This document shows, one piece after another, positions 1 through 10,376 of a stretch of 64,000 bases of DNA (position 1 is its first letter; each line of letters starts with the position of its first letter). A model generated the notes under the pieces. That model saw nothing but the letters and a program-made list of their open reading frames with translations, had not been told where the DNA came from and did no database searches. The position numbers and the translations under genes were made by a program. The stretch is from positions 14,396,501 to 14,460,500 of the forward strand of contig LR990053.1 in assembly GCA_905147135.1 (NCBI GenBank). Reading direction: 5' to 3'. This DNA comes from Blastobasis lacticolella (Eukaryota; Arthropoda; Insecta; Lepidoptera; Blastobasidae).

Positions 1-215
1 TCCATGCCAACGACCTCCAAAAAGTCGCCTGGACACAGTCTTCAGGTCGCTTCGGAGCTGATGACCCTTGGAGAGGATGAATTCAACGTTCACTTTACTC
101 CTTAGGAAGATCGAATCCTTATACCCATTATAGAAATCAGAGCCAGTGAACACTTTGTCCCGAGCTTCATATTTGAATTCGAATTTCTTCATCGTAAGAG
201 CTTTGTGGTGAGGAT
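1..215 (-). CDS. Internal coding exon of an unidentified gene (cut by window edge)
   Basis: On the minus strand a strong splice acceptor (T-rich tract ending in CCAACAG, read from about 235 down to 216) is followed by 215 bases with one fully open frame: two bases finishing a split codon, then 71 codons to the window edge. The other two frames hit stops early. The peptide is charged and soluble-looking, starting PHHKALTMKKFEFKYEARDK, continuing through VFTGSDFYNGYKDSIFL and ending RRLFGGRWHG. I do not recognise the family. There is no membrane segment and no repeat similarity to other parts of the window. It is probably the neighbour of the fuss gene on the opposite strand. The open frame plus the acceptor support a real exon, but chance cannot be excluded from 71 codons. 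Confidence 0.6.
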
Positions 216-536
216 CTGTTGGAAAAATAAAAACATATATAAGTAACTATTTACTCTAACGTTACGTACAGTTTTTGGAAAGTGGCTGTTTTATCGACTA
301 GCTCCACTAATGCAGTGCAGTGCACTGCGCGGCGCACCACGCAGTGCCACGTCACGGTGACAACAAAGAAAACGGTGGTGTTATTCTGGTTTTTCACGTT
401 AGGCAATGATCGCACGAGAGATTTACGAATGATTGTGAGTTAGGCAACGTTTGCACGAGAGCTTTTTCGACGCTTTTACGCGCGTTATTTTAAACGACTC
501 GCATGATTATTGACCTTATGTCGACCTTATGTATGG
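216..536. other. Intron or intergenic DNA with a GC-rich palindromic patch
   Basis: No gene is seen. Positions 311-336 hold a GC-rich patch with the 10-bp palindrome CAGTGCACTG at 318-327. It resembles the larger palindromes near 3040 and 3139. The first 20 bases are the intron side of the acceptor of the exon at 1-215. Confidence 0.5.
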
Positions 537-655
537 AGGTCAGTTGGCAGTCGTTCCACTGTAATTGCCTGATCTGCTAAATCTTGGATCATAGTCAAAG
601 CGGGCCCCGGGTCCTCGCGTGCGAGAGCACAAACAGGATTTGACGCCAAGATCAT
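537..655 (+). mobile_element. SINE family B, 3' fragment
   Basis: This is the 3' part of the tRNA-derived SINE that is more complete at 21925-22262 and 22979-23332. Shared blocks are GGTCAGTTGGCAGTCG, the stretch around ATCTTGGATCATAGTC, and the tail ACGCCAAGATCATCATTATC. The tRNA-like head is absent. It abuts an RTE fragment in the opposite direction. Confidence 0.7.
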
Positions 656-870
656 CATTATCATCGTCTTGGTGTTAAATTTCGGTTGCCAGGAGTCCGC
701 CTTCCTACTCCTCTTGGTCCACTTCGCTCGGTGTTCGGTATCCTTGGTGGTGAGTTTGTTGGCACGCATGTCGTTCTTATCGACGTCTAGCCATCGCTTC
801 GTGAGTTGAACTCTCCTTCCCGTGCCTAGCGGGCTGGCATGGTCAGAAATTATTGTCCCTACGTAATTTG
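656..870 (-). mobile_element. RTE-type LINE, C-terminal ORF remnant
   Basis: Read on the minus strand, this encodes the typical end of an RTE endonuclease-reverse transcriptase: MRANKLTTKDTEHRAKW followed by SRKAD (about 769 to 690). The longer copy at 29493-30215 carries the same segment after GRRGWPKKRWLDVV. It is a 5'-truncated, decayed copy with no reverse transcriptase catalytic region. Confidence 0.75.
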
Positions 871-1067
871 CCGTTTAATTTCCTTACTATCATTATCCGC
901 ATCTTGTCTCTCACGTTCCGTTTAGAGTAATCTGATCGATTATAATCGTATGGTGCAGGATGTTTTTCAACAAGCTCATAAAACATTATATTGAAGTCAA
1001 CATCATCATAATGACGCCACGATGATTATTTAATTTATATTATTGTCAATGCTACATTGACATTACA

Positions 1068-1314
1068 ATTTGTGTGCCGTTTTTGTAACCTTGATCTCTC
1101 GGTTAATATTTGATTATAACATAATGGTGACATCCTGAAAACCTGCTGAAAACGGTCCGGATACATTTCCAGTTTTACCATCAACTGGTAAGTCTATTTT
1201 TACACCGGTATTCCATATAGGGTGCACCCAATAGTTACGTCGAGGTCGTCTACATTTTTGCATATTAACCATCTGCAGTACGGCCAACATGTTTTCATCC
1301 CCGGAAGAAGACAT
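1068..1314 (-). pseudogene. PIF/Harbinger (HARBI1-like) transposase, N-terminal fragment with frameshift
   Basis: The minus-strand frame from 1314 begins MSSSGDENML and then gives CRRPRRNYWVHPIWNTG, the arginine-rich start followed by the WVHP motif of Harbinger nucleases. About 40 codons later a shift of frame restores the expected continuation: YPDRFQQVFRMSP, then CYNQILTERSRLQKRHTN, matching the family pattern of an FRMS motif followed by a Q(K/R)HTN motif. The frame then hits a stop near 1034. The DDE catalytic core is missing. It could instead be a domesticated HARBI1 exon, but the frameshift and truncation favour a dead transposon. Confidence 0.6.
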
Positions 1315-2235
1315 AATTTTACTTTAAAATCTTTGAAAACGATTTTTTTCTTTGGATGTTTACTTCTGACAGGTGTCCATAGATTCACCATCTGTAGACC
1401 GTGGTAAGTCATTCCATATTTTAACTAAAAAGTATAACATCAGTAATATCTAAAGAAATTGAACCATGCAACTTCCGCGAATACTATACTATAAATGATT
1501 CTTTTTACCCGACTACGATGGAGCTAAGGGAGGGTAATGAAGTTAACAATCTATGTATGTAAAGTTGATAAACGTGGAAGAATCGACAGAGATTTGTCAG
1601 GACCATAGCAAGTGGAACAATGTCGTCTCTGTCGTATGTCGTCAATGTCGTACTCTTGCGGGGGAAAGGGGTTTGTGTGTATGTATGTTTATATAAATGT
1701 TTGTATGGATGTTTATTCTAGCTGAAAAACTTCTTGGCCGATTTTCGTTAAAAGCGTATTGATTGTCCGATGGTTACAGGCTCTATGATAATACATTCAA
1801 TTAAATTATCTTGAGGATATAAGAACATAAAAACTTCAAAATTTTTAAATTCAGAAGATTGATTCGGTATGTTAGGAATTTTTATTCACATTGATTGATT
1901 CTGTTGTAGGATAAACCGCACTGCTTAAATTTGTCCTCAACTGGTTGAAGACATGATTTTGGGACAATATTACGACAAAATGTTTTAAAACGTAGTAATT
2001 TTGAATTTTGAATTTCTGTCCTTTACGAATGTTTACTTAAACTGAGTGTATACCACGGTGGCTCATTCAAAACTATAACTACAAAGTATAACATCAGTAG
2101 TAAGTATAAAGAGAGTGAATATAACTTAAATTACTCGGAAACCATTACTATTAGAAAACTGGATCCTAAAAAAAATGATAGTGCCCGTCGATATCTATAA
2201 GTATTTGCTGTTCTGGAACAAGCGTTTTAAGGCAA
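1315..2235. other. AT-rich non-coding DNA
   Basis: No gene is supported. Around 1715-1760 there is a phrase (CTTCTTGGCCGATTTTCGTT) of a kind scattered through moth genomes in non-autonomous elements. Nothing else is recognised. Confidence 0.4.
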
Positions 2236-2647
2236 ATAGTTTCAGAGTTATTACAGTTTTAAGATTGACAGCTGTCATACGGAATGTAGATCTCGACTAT
2301 CATTTCTCTTCAGGAACTAGTGTTCAAGGAGCGATAGTTTCAGAGTTATTATAGTATTAAGTTTGACAGCTGTCAACCGAAATGTAGATGTCGACGAGCA
2401 CTATCATTTCTCTTCAGAAACTAGTGTTCTAGAAGTGATAGTTTAAGAGTTATTACAGTATTAAGTTTGACAGCTGTCAACCGAAATGTAGATGTCGACG
2501 AGCACTATCATTTCTCTTTAGGAACTAGTATTCTAGCACCAATAGTTTCAGAGTTATTACAGTTTTAAGTATGACAGGTGCCATCCAAAATGTAGATTTC
2601 TACGAGTACCAGCATTTCTTTTTAGAAACTAGTGTTCTAGAACCAAA
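2236..2647. repeat. Tandem array, four copies of a ~104-bp unit with a TGACAGCTGTCA palindrome
   Basis: Units begin with ATAGTTTCAGAGTTATTA-like sequence at 2236, 2334, 2438 and 2542 (spacings 98, 104, 104). Each carries a 12-bp palindrome: perfect TGACAGCTGTCA at 2266-2277, 2364-2375 and 2468-2479, and a decayed TGACAGGTGCCA at 2572-2583. Copies also share TATCATTTCTCTT and AACTAGTGTTC. No ORF spans it. The palindrome equals the known dimer site of TALE homeodomain proteins (TGIF/MEIS/PKNOX type). Regulatory use is inference. Confidence 0.85.
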
Positions 2648-2929
2648 CATGCCTTATTTATAATTCGGGATGAACTGAGAAGAGAATGACGACAGGATCA
2701 CGAAAGCGAAACCACTTCGATAATGTTAAAGAATCAGAAAAAGGGGAGGGGCTTACGCATCAGCTGTCAAACTTTCTTTGACAAGGTCGGTTTCCTATTT
2801 CATTCACACGCGTTGTATCTGTACTAAAAAAAGTAGACAGATATATGTGTGTCAACTGTGTCACATAAAGAGGAAAGATTCGAACTGTTGGTAAAAAGAA
2901 ACAGTCAGATGTGACGTTTCATGTTGACA

Positions 2930-3170
2930 TCTACTGACATCGCACCGCACGCTGCACGATGGGGTCAAATTGAAAAACGTAGACAAAATTCATACAGAAC
3001 TGACACTTCGGGCTTCAATTGCGGGTGTTGCCCCATCATGCAGTGCGCCGCGCGGCGCGCTGCACAGTGGGACATCCCGCCATCTGTCAATGTACTTGCA
3101 TACAAATTGCTCGGCGTGTAACAAGTTTTGCCACATCGTGCAGTGCACTGCGCAGCGCACTGCATCAGTG
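2930..3170. repeat. Cluster of GC-rich near-perfect palindromes
   Basis: Two strong hairpins stand out in AT-rich DNA: 3040-3063 (24 bp, centred on CGCCGCGCGGCG, one mismatched pair) and 3139-3164 (26 bp, TGCAGTGCACTGCGCAGCGC followed by ACTGCA, one mismatched pair). Their flanks are alike (TTGCCCCATCATG and TTGCCACATCGTG before; CAGTG after), so the unit is duplicated about 100 bp apart. A related inverted piece lies at about 2937-2966. Short ORFs across it are by-products of the GC content. Confidence 0.75.
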
Positions 3171-3197
3171 TGCGTTCAAGCTTAGGAAGGCTACCAC

Positions 3198-3948
3198 TAG
3201 GGTTGCCACCGGTACTATAATATATAGTATTGTACTAAATTTTAGTCATTTGTACTATATATTATAAAAAAATAATATAGTACGAAAAATACTATATTTT
3301 TGTCGATAATAAAACTGCCGAGTTTTTTATTTTATTTTGTAACAGGAAGGCATGCCCATTGCCCAGCGCAGCATGGATATTTTAATATGAAAATTGAATT
3401 TAATGAACTCAACAAATTGAAAATTTTTTTTTGTAAATGTACAATACTTATTAGAAACCAAATTATGTTTTCTGGATATTGGATAAATTAACTGATGGAT
3501 TAAATGGAATTATCGTTTTGTTTACACATGAAACTAGGTTACTAGGTAAACTAGGTATAGAAGTATACAGAATTTTTTATTTTCAGAAGCACTAATTTCC
3601 TTACTCGTAATTCTTCTCTCCATTCCTGCAACTTCCTAACTACAACATTTAAGGGAAGCATTTTTTACTGTAATGAATATAAAATCAAGAGAAGAGAGGA
3701 ATAGAGCATCGAGTAATTTAATAAAAATTTAATCGTTTAAGTATAAATATTTAAATAGTCAATAGATAATAAATAATAGTTGATTGTTGGCTAAAGTCAA
3801 AAGTAACTAAAAATAAAATAGGTAAAAATAAATAGTTAATGTAAATAAATGTGTACTTTTTATTTAGCAAAATTTCCCAATAGTGCTATATTTTTTGCTA
3901 TTAGAAAGAAAAATACTATATTTCTCCAAAAAAAAGGTGGCAGCCCTA
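3198..3948. mobile_element. Non-autonomous hAT transposon with 8-bp target duplication
   Basis: The ends are inverted repeats: TAGGGTTGCCACC at 3198-3210 and, inverted, TAGGGCTGCCACC at 3936-3948. The element is flanked by a perfect 8-bp duplication GCTACCAC (3190-3197 and 3949-3956). An 8-bp duplication with TAGGG-type ends is the hallmark of hAT elements. The 751-bp interior is AT-rich, with TACTATAT-type subterminal repeats at both ends and no transposase ORF, so it must have moved using another element's enzyme. The intact duplication suggests it is fairly young. Confidence 0.9.
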
Positions 3949-3956
3949 GCTACCAC

Positions 3957-5278
3957 CTGCCTATGTACCAATCTTAATGTCTGTTTAATTGCACAAAGCG
4001 GGTGGATAACAACACAAATAATAAAACTTTACAAATCAAAACAGAGTGGAACAGTCATAGACTCATAGGTATTTACATCAAGGGAACAGTAAAGTAATGG
4101 CCATAAAAAGGAGAAAAATATAAGCAACCTCTAGTACTTTACGGATTTAATACTATATCAAATTTTAATTGATGATTAACAATAGATTATGATAACGTAG
4201 GTATAACTAAGCGAATGATTTGTTTGTTTTATTTGTACGTTTATGATGATTCATAATTTTACATTGTGCCTATATTTAAGTAGGTACTTACCTGTCCACT
4301 TAACAAATCACACTTTGGAACTAATAGCACAGTAAACTAAAGTTGATTACATTAACTTTGTACTAGAATGCGCAGCCGTGCAAGTATTGCATTTCTCTTA
4401 GATTTTTCAATTTAATCCTCAGATAAAACATATCAGTGTGATAAGTTATTATGAGACTAGAATGAAATCGTTCGTGATGTCATTAAAAGTGAAAATAAAA
4501 AGTTTGTTTTAATTTGGTAGTATAATACTTTATCCACAAACTTATCTGACCGGTGGCCAAAGCTGAAACTAAGTGTCGCCAATATGAAATGTTATGTAAA
4601 TTCCAACAACAGCGACGCTGTCACCTCACCGTGTTAGACAAGTTTATTGATAAATATGGCTGACTTTATGCTAAAAGATTTCTAGTCTGGGGAACGGGAG
4701 TCCCCTGGTAACTCAGGGTACTTCCCGAAGTCTTAGGTTGCTGAAATTTGGTAAACAAGCTAGGATTTGCACGCCAATAAAAAAAAAGGAGGGGGGGGGG
4801 TTGCAAGTCACTAAATTCTGTACCTATAGTGAAATCTTGAAGTCCTCGGAAGCTGAAATTTGTTACACAAGGTATGATTTGCTCACAAAAAAAAAAAAAT
4901 TAAGAAATAATTATCTTTCAGCCTCCAACCCCCATAACCGAAAGTGCAGCTCTTTAGTATAATAAACATATTATAGGGCACTTCCGGAACTGCTAGCTAG
5001 TAAGAAGTGGGGCACCCATTCTGTAAATCCATACCACTACTGTACGGTCTCTTACGGTTTAAATGTTATGAAAAAAGTTATGATATTTCATGAAGAACCA
5101 AGCTCTTAACTATACTATACAAAGCCTATTATATTTTACTTTAGTACCGAATTTTATTTGCAACATTTTGTATTTAATAATTGAAATCAAATCGGCTTAC
5201 AAAAATATGGCACGACGAATTAGCGGCGTATTCGAAAGAGTGTAGAGACCTGGCAACAAATAGGTCTAAGTGGAAAAA
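3957..5278. other. AT-rich non-coding DNA with a partial duplication and homopolymers
   Basis: No gene is supported. Between about 4725 and 4895 a short segment is present twice: GCTGAAATTTG, then a TAGGATTTGC/TATGATTTGC step, then a run of A. The first copy ends in about 9 A, then GGA and 10 G (4791-4800). The second ends in about 13 A. The ORF across 4738-4962 is explained by this duplication. Confidence 0.45.
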
Positions 5279-5527
5279 TCATCACAGCCCGTAACAGTCC
5301 ACTGCAGGACTTAGGGCCTCTCCCACGAAAGGGGAGGTTATTGCCATAATCTCCACGCTTGGCATTCGGGTTGGAGATCGCAGTGTTTTAATATAACAAT
5401 GGAAAATGCTGCTGCCCATACTCCAGACTACGGACTCTTGATCTTTTGCCTCGAAAACATTAGTCGCCTTGCACGACACCAATGAGTGTAAGGGGTTGGT
5501 GCCATTCTACTCTGCCGGACACCACAT
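5279..5527 (-). repeat. Repeat family C, near full length
   Basis: Compared with the copy at 57104-57354 this is inverted. Shared landmarks are CAGCCCGTAACAGTCCACTG, GGCCTCTCCCACGAAAGG, TGCCATAATCTCCACGC, ATATAACAATGGAAA and TCTGCCGGACACCA. Strand is assigned from the GATGAT-type tail in the 57 kb copy, which suggests an RTE-mobilised element. No coding capacity. Confidence 0.75.
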
Positions 5528-6034
5528 CACAAGTGGAAAAATGGAAAGTATTATTATGTTATTATATTAGGTAGGATTGTGTGATATCAAATGATGACGA
5601 TCTCGGTACTAATACTTTTATATCTTTTTATGTAATGCTTTAATTATGAAAATTGTACCTATTGAGAAATAAATGCAAATGAATATCTCAACAAACCCTA
5701 CATTTCGGTCAGAAAGTACAGTTTGTTCGTTTCTAAAATTCAAACGAAGCTCTACCAGAGACAATGATCAACTGATACCACGTAGATACGCGCTATCTTG
5801 GTCCGACGGATGACATCAGCCCTGACCGTCGTGGCGTCGGCTGAGCCTTCCATCCAATTTAGCCTGTGAATGAATGAAAAATTATTTACTCCTTATCCAC
5901 AAAATAATACAAAAACAGAGGAAAAAAAGAAAAGCAACCGGCGGCCTTATCGCTTAAAGCTATTTCTTCCAGGCAACCTTAGACACCTAGAGAACAGAAT
6001 ATACTCTAGTATGTAGGAGTAGTAGGAGGTAAGT
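5528..6034. other. Non-coding DNA with a LINE 3'-tail fragment
   Basis: No gene. At about 5936-5985 lies an inverted copy of the common lepidopteran 3'-end motif TTGCCTGGAAGAAAT...GCGATAAGGCCGCC, also seen at 11535-11650, 55830-55940, 56605-56720 and 59030-59155. Confidence 0.5.
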
Positions 6035-6378
6035 CTTTTAAGAGAGGTAGGGCATAGCGAGGTAGCCCGTTCGAATAGGAGCCGCCCGACTGGGGAAGTA
6101 CCACCTTACAGAATACCGCAGCTAAACAATACTTTTTAAATAGTATTGTGGTTCTGCCGGCGAGTAAGGTTTCCAGTGATCCATGGGGTGGGGATTTGGG
6201 GAACCGTGGCTTTGGCAGTGGAGAGGCATTTTCCTTTTTGCTGCCAGAGCAACGTGTAATAGAGGTGGGCAGCGCATTAGCGATACTCTTGATTTTGCTA
6301 ATGCCTATAGGCAGTGGTGACCACTTTCCATCAGGTGGCCCGGTTGCCTGTATGCCTACCGTATAACATAAAAAAAAG
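6035..6378 (+). mobile_element. ~345-bp retroposon with LINE-like 3' tail, copy 1 (family D)
   Basis: Starts at AAGAGAGGTAGGGC and ends in CGTATAACATAAAAAAAAG. The same start and end recur at 50308 and 61204, so this is a discrete unit. The last ~120 bp read as the C-terminus of a LINE ORF (residues SGDHFPSGGPVACMPTV, then stop and an A-rich tail). A segment like a pol III B box (CCCGTTCGAATAGGAGCC) lies near the 5' end. It is likely a SINE that borrowed its tail from a LINE. Confidence 0.7.
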
Positions 6379-7273
6379 AAAAAAGTCTGCGTGTTTGCAA
6401 TATTTCTATAAAATGGCCAACCCATATTTTCTGATTGAAATGCGGGGTTGTAGAGTTAGTTAGGCTTTGTAGAGTAAGAAGCTTGTCTCTACAGAGACCA
6501 GGTAAAACTGTTAAAGGCTTATAAGGCCTTGGCCAACCTATTTTACATTAAATGTATTTGGTGGGTTACTTATTATAGCGAAATGAATACGACTTGTAGG
6601 TAATTATGTCAAACTAGTTGCTGCCATAAGTATAGATAAATAGTTTCTGCTAAAGTTTAAAAAATCGACCGAAAAAGTTTATGCTACACAAGAGGGAACA
6701 GCGCCTGACATAACTTACCTAGCCTTAGCCCAGCTTGCACCAAATTCCTAAATACGGTAAAGAATGACGTTAAACGATTTTTTGTAAGAAGTTTCGGCTT
6801 AAATGTATTTAAGAATTGCGTAAGAAAAAGTTTTGTTGGAACCTTACAGTTCACGACCAATTCCAAGGTGTGAGGATGACCTCCCTGTCGATGACGAACG
6901 GTGCGATGATAGAATGTGGCTGTATAATGCAAACAGTTCTCAGATTCTTCTTCTTCTCCCACATAGTTGTACAGCGGTAAAACACACAAATTTAGTGGCT
7001 CAATACCACTTGTGAGCATGGTATCTTCGACTATACTCACAACGTGTTGTCGAAGCGAGTCACAAGAATCAAGAAGCTGATATGCCCGGTCCCGTGGTCC
7101 CGCCCGATAGATTAGATTTAGATTTATTTATTACTCTTCTACAGTTTACATAATAATATTACATTTATCATCATATATCTATAAAAGAGATCGTCAAAAT
7201 GAATACAATATTATAGAAAATTACATAATTGAAAAATTACATGATATACTCGTAATTGGGTCGGACTAGGTAG
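6379..7273. other. Non-coding DNA, nothing recognised
   Basis: AT-rich. A 118-codon minus-strand ORF at 6684-7040 has no recognisable domain, no acceptable splice context and mixed composition. It is not annotated as a gene. Confidence 0.4.
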
Positions 7274-7508
7274 GACGACCTGAGTGGTTCAGTTGGTAAA
7301 ATGCCGGTCGCCACGCAGAGGTCCCGGGTTCGATTTCCGGCCGAGCAGAAATTGAAATGATGAATTTTAATTTCTGTTACGGGTCTGGGTATAGTATGTA
7401 TTAAAAAAAAAGTATATTAGTAGTTTATCAGTTACCTAACCCATAACACAAGCTTTACTTACTTTGGAGCTAGATGGCGCTGTGTGAATTTGTCCAAGCA
7501 TATTTAAA
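7274..7508 (+). mobile_element. SINE family A, near full length
   Basis: tRNA-derived SINE. The A-box region CCTGAGTGGTTCAGTTGG is at 7279-7296 and the B box GGTTCGATTTC at 7328-7338. The body follows with AGCAGAAATTGAAATGATG, CGGGTCTGGGT, and a 3' end AGATGGCGCTGTGTGAATTT. Other copies: 15973-16185, 27818-28045 and 36948-37163. Confidence 0.85.
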
Positions 7509-8633
7509 TTACTCCATGAGCTTTATTTCAAAGAAATGCTACAAACAAAACTCCGTAACCGGCAGCATCAGGCATCTACCAGCTTTCTCTAAGGTACCCA
7601 CAAAACGCGGGCACCCTTATTTTATAACAAAACACATTCATTTGTCACAATTACCGGCGACGCGGAATAACTAGGCGGTCGGCCACCAACACTTGTTAGA
7701 TGCGCATTTCTTGGCGGCTCATACATTTTTATGAGCTCTTTATTTTATCCACCCATGTCTTGGCGGCAAGGTTATTACCGCCTACACTGTGCCGTGTGGC
7801 TGCGGGGTCTTGTAACCTTCGGTCGTGTACGAAAACTTAAGAGTAAAAATCGAAATCGAATTTTTAATTACGCACTCACGTACATAAACGTACACACTCT
7901 CTCGAACACACACATTAGTTATTTATGTTATTTTTTTGTTTGTTTTATGCTTGTCTTAACTTATTAGTACATCTAGATGTAAGCTGATAATCTGGAGCAC
8001 AGGCAGTAGCCTTACCAGAACCAGCCTTATCGTATCAAATGTAACGGACAGAAACAATTAATATTTGTCATATTTTTTCACTTCAATTTCTCAGTACATA
8101 CCTACCTACGTAGGTACTTGCTTCGTTAAATTCGTCGCGTGTTGGACATAATGTCTACCATTACAACAATTCCTCTACCCTGCAACTGTGCTCGCAAATG
8201 GTCCTGTAAAAGGAATAACGATGCAGCAATATATTACTATACTAATTAAACGAGCACATAACTGCCAGCAAGCAGCCATGCATCCATCCATAATCCTCAA
8301 TTCACTCAAAACGGGGCACGTCCGCACCAGATAATGGCTAGCTGACAATGCTATTACACGACTTAACTCGCCGAGCGGATTTGCAACATTTTCATGTTTG
8401 CTCTCAATATAATTGTTGGGTTATCCCGGGCCGGGCTTAAGCGGGATTGTGCCTCCTCTCAAATTGAATTGTAATACGGTGGCGTTATTAATAACAGCCG
8501 CCGGGTGTAGGGTTGAACGGCTCGGGGAATAATACTCTGCAGCGCAGATAGGTACAGCGTACGTACTGAATTGAGGGTGTTTTGGGGATGTTTTGGCATA
8601 ATTGTTTAAGTACAATATTTCTTACATTGATTG
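7509..8633. other. Non-coding DNA, nothing recognised
   Basis: No gene or clear repeat. A perfect 14-bp palindrome TACCTACGTAGGTA lies near 8103-8116, a motif that is frequent in AT-rich moth DNA. Some GC-richer unique sequence is at 8410-8560. Confidence 0.35.
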
Positions 8634-8955
8634 GAGTGTCGGTGGCCGAGCAGTTAGGGTATCCGACTTGAATCCCGCTGCGGTTACGTAGTTAACGTGA
8701 GTTTCGGTGGCCAAGCGCCGACACTCCAGTCGGGTATAAGATTTGAATGCCGCTGCGGCCGCGTACCAATGACTCTTTTATGAGTTACGTGCATTAGTTG
8801 AATACTAACCGATGCTTTTACGGTAAGGGACGACATCGTGATGAAACCTGCACATTCAGGCGACTGTGTAACCATGATCCAATCTGGTCAGGATTCCCTA
8901 GTAGGGTCGCGGAGGTCAGATGGCAGTCGCTCTACTGAATGAACTACCTGGAGAG
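8634..8955 (+). mobile_element. SINE family B, rearranged copy
   Basis: The head GTCGGTGGCCGAGCAGTTAG and part of the following tRNA-like region appear twice (8634-8695 and 8700-8765), so the 5' end is duplicated. The body is standard: GTACCAATGACTCTTTTATG, CATCGTGATGAAACCTGCAC, CATGATCCAATCTGGTCAGG, CAGATGGCAGTCGCTC. The tail is lost. Confidence 0.8.
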
Positions 8956-9372
8956 ATTTTACAATGTACAACAAGGAGTTCTTCAAGAAATAGGTGAAAA
9001 GCTTTCAACGGCGTCGGCAATGCGTGGGTGATGCCCCCGGTACAAAAATAACTTGTGCGCTTATAGCAATAACAACACAAATAAGCTTATCGTAGGTTTA
9101 ATTTAAATATTATTATGAAACAAAATGAAACGCGAAATCCACCAAAATTAGAGTTAGAGGGTGCTTATGACGACGCTAAATATGTATCTCATTTTATGTT
9201 ACTATACATTGTATTACCTGTGCAAGGTATTACGTACATTAAGCCGACATGAAGCGCTTAGCAGATTCTAATTAATACATCGATCCCATTGGTCCCTCAA
9301 TAGAGCAGTCTAATCCACTGTCAATCGGCACTTAATTGTGATTTAATGTTTTAAACGATCGCGGTTATTATC

Positions 9373-9524
9373 ACACATTTTAAGGGTATGTTTCGGGGGC
9401 GACTAGTCGTCCCGTCGACGACTGGTTGTCCCGTGACCATTATGCATACAACTGCGTCGAAATATCGGGCTACTCGTCAACAAAGGTACGCGGTAAGAAA
9501 CCCGGAACACACCCTTAAAATGTG
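9373..9524. mobile_element. Short inverted-repeat element (MITE-like), 152 bp
   Basis: Ends are inverted repeats: CACATTTTAAGGGTATGTTT (9373-9392) against the complement of ACACACCCTTAAAATGTG (9507-9524). The inside has CGACTGGTTGTCCCGTGACC and TCGAAATATCGGGCTACTCG. A shorter copy is at 28307-28373 and an internal piece at 54595-54662. Similarity to the 28 kb copy extends slightly beyond the repeats, so the true ends are uncertain. Confidence 0.65.
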
Positions 9525-10050
9525 TTAATTATGATTTATTTAATAAACAAATAATTTTTTATATATCGCCCCGCGCCACAACCCTATCAACCCAATCGCT
9601 GCGGGCAGGAGCTCCCGATTTTTTCCGCAATTTTTAAACGATCCGAATTCGCACGAAATTCCGCGAATCGGCCGTATTCGTACAAAGTGCTCACGCGGGA
9701 TGTTCCCGCGCACAATGGGTCGTTTGTTTAACGACGTCGCTTGCCGGCGCGTGCCGAGTTTTTTCAATGGGGTCCATTTGACCCGTTAGATCAGATTTAG
9801 TTGCCTGCCGTAGGGTTGCCCGTGGCGATTATTCTTGCGAACGTTGCGGGGACGCTTTGGGGATTTGCGCTATTGTATTGTTCGGTTTGCTGTACCTGCT
9901 AGTTTGGCAGCGGTTGGGGGGAGGTCGTTTCCAATTGTTAGTTGTTTAGAGAGAAAACAGAAATGTTTATATTGCGTAAATACTACTAAGTTGGAATTTA
10001 AAATTAAAGGTAAACAAATAAATAAAACGCGTCGTGTATCTTAGCTTTAA
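9525..10050. other. GC-richer unique non-coding block
   Basis: From about 9565 to 9790 the sequence is GC-rich with no known repeat and no convincing ORF (the 75-codon minus frame at 9540-9767 has no domain). Blocks of this kind recur at 15640-15870, 18860-19100, 27580-27740, 34000-34220 and 49380-49800. They are candidates for conserved regulatory elements. The rest is AT-rich. Confidence 0.4.
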
Positions 10051-10376
10051 TGTCCCGGTTGGGTTCTTGCGCACGAAGGCCTGGGTGGGCCTTGACCATG
10101 ATTCAGGATTTGGTAGATCAGGTAATTATAGTGGAGCGACTGCCATCTACCTCCGTGACCCTGCTACCAGGGAAACCTGACCAGATTGGATCATGGTGAC
10201 ACATTCAGTTTCGAATGTACAGGTTTCATCACGATGTTTTTCCTCACCGCTAGAGCATTGGTTAGCATTCAACTAATGTACATAACTCATAAAAGAGCTA
10301 TTTGTACATGGCCGCAGTGGGATTCGCAACCGGTACCTCTCGCTTACGAGCCGGATACCTTAACCACTCGGTCACA
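10051..10376 (-). mobile_element. SINE family B, near full length
   Basis: Inverted full-length-like copy: the tail TTAATGTCCCGGTTGGG is at the left, GATCAGGTAATTATAGTGG and GGTTTCATCACGATG are in the body, and the tRNA-like head CTTACGAGCCGGATACC with CCACTCGGTCAC is at the right. Confidence 0.85.

Noticed and set aside
2965..3267. Cluster of Cys/Ala/Arg-rich short ORFs on both strands
   Set aside because: They are translations of the GC palindromes in several frames. No coding signal.
6684..7040. 118-codon minus-strand ORF
   Set aside because: No domain or homologue recognised and no start or splice context. Left as non-coding.
7274..7350. tRNA gene
   Set aside because: A and B boxes are present but no full cloverleaf, and the sequence continues into a repeated body shared by four copies: it is a SINE.
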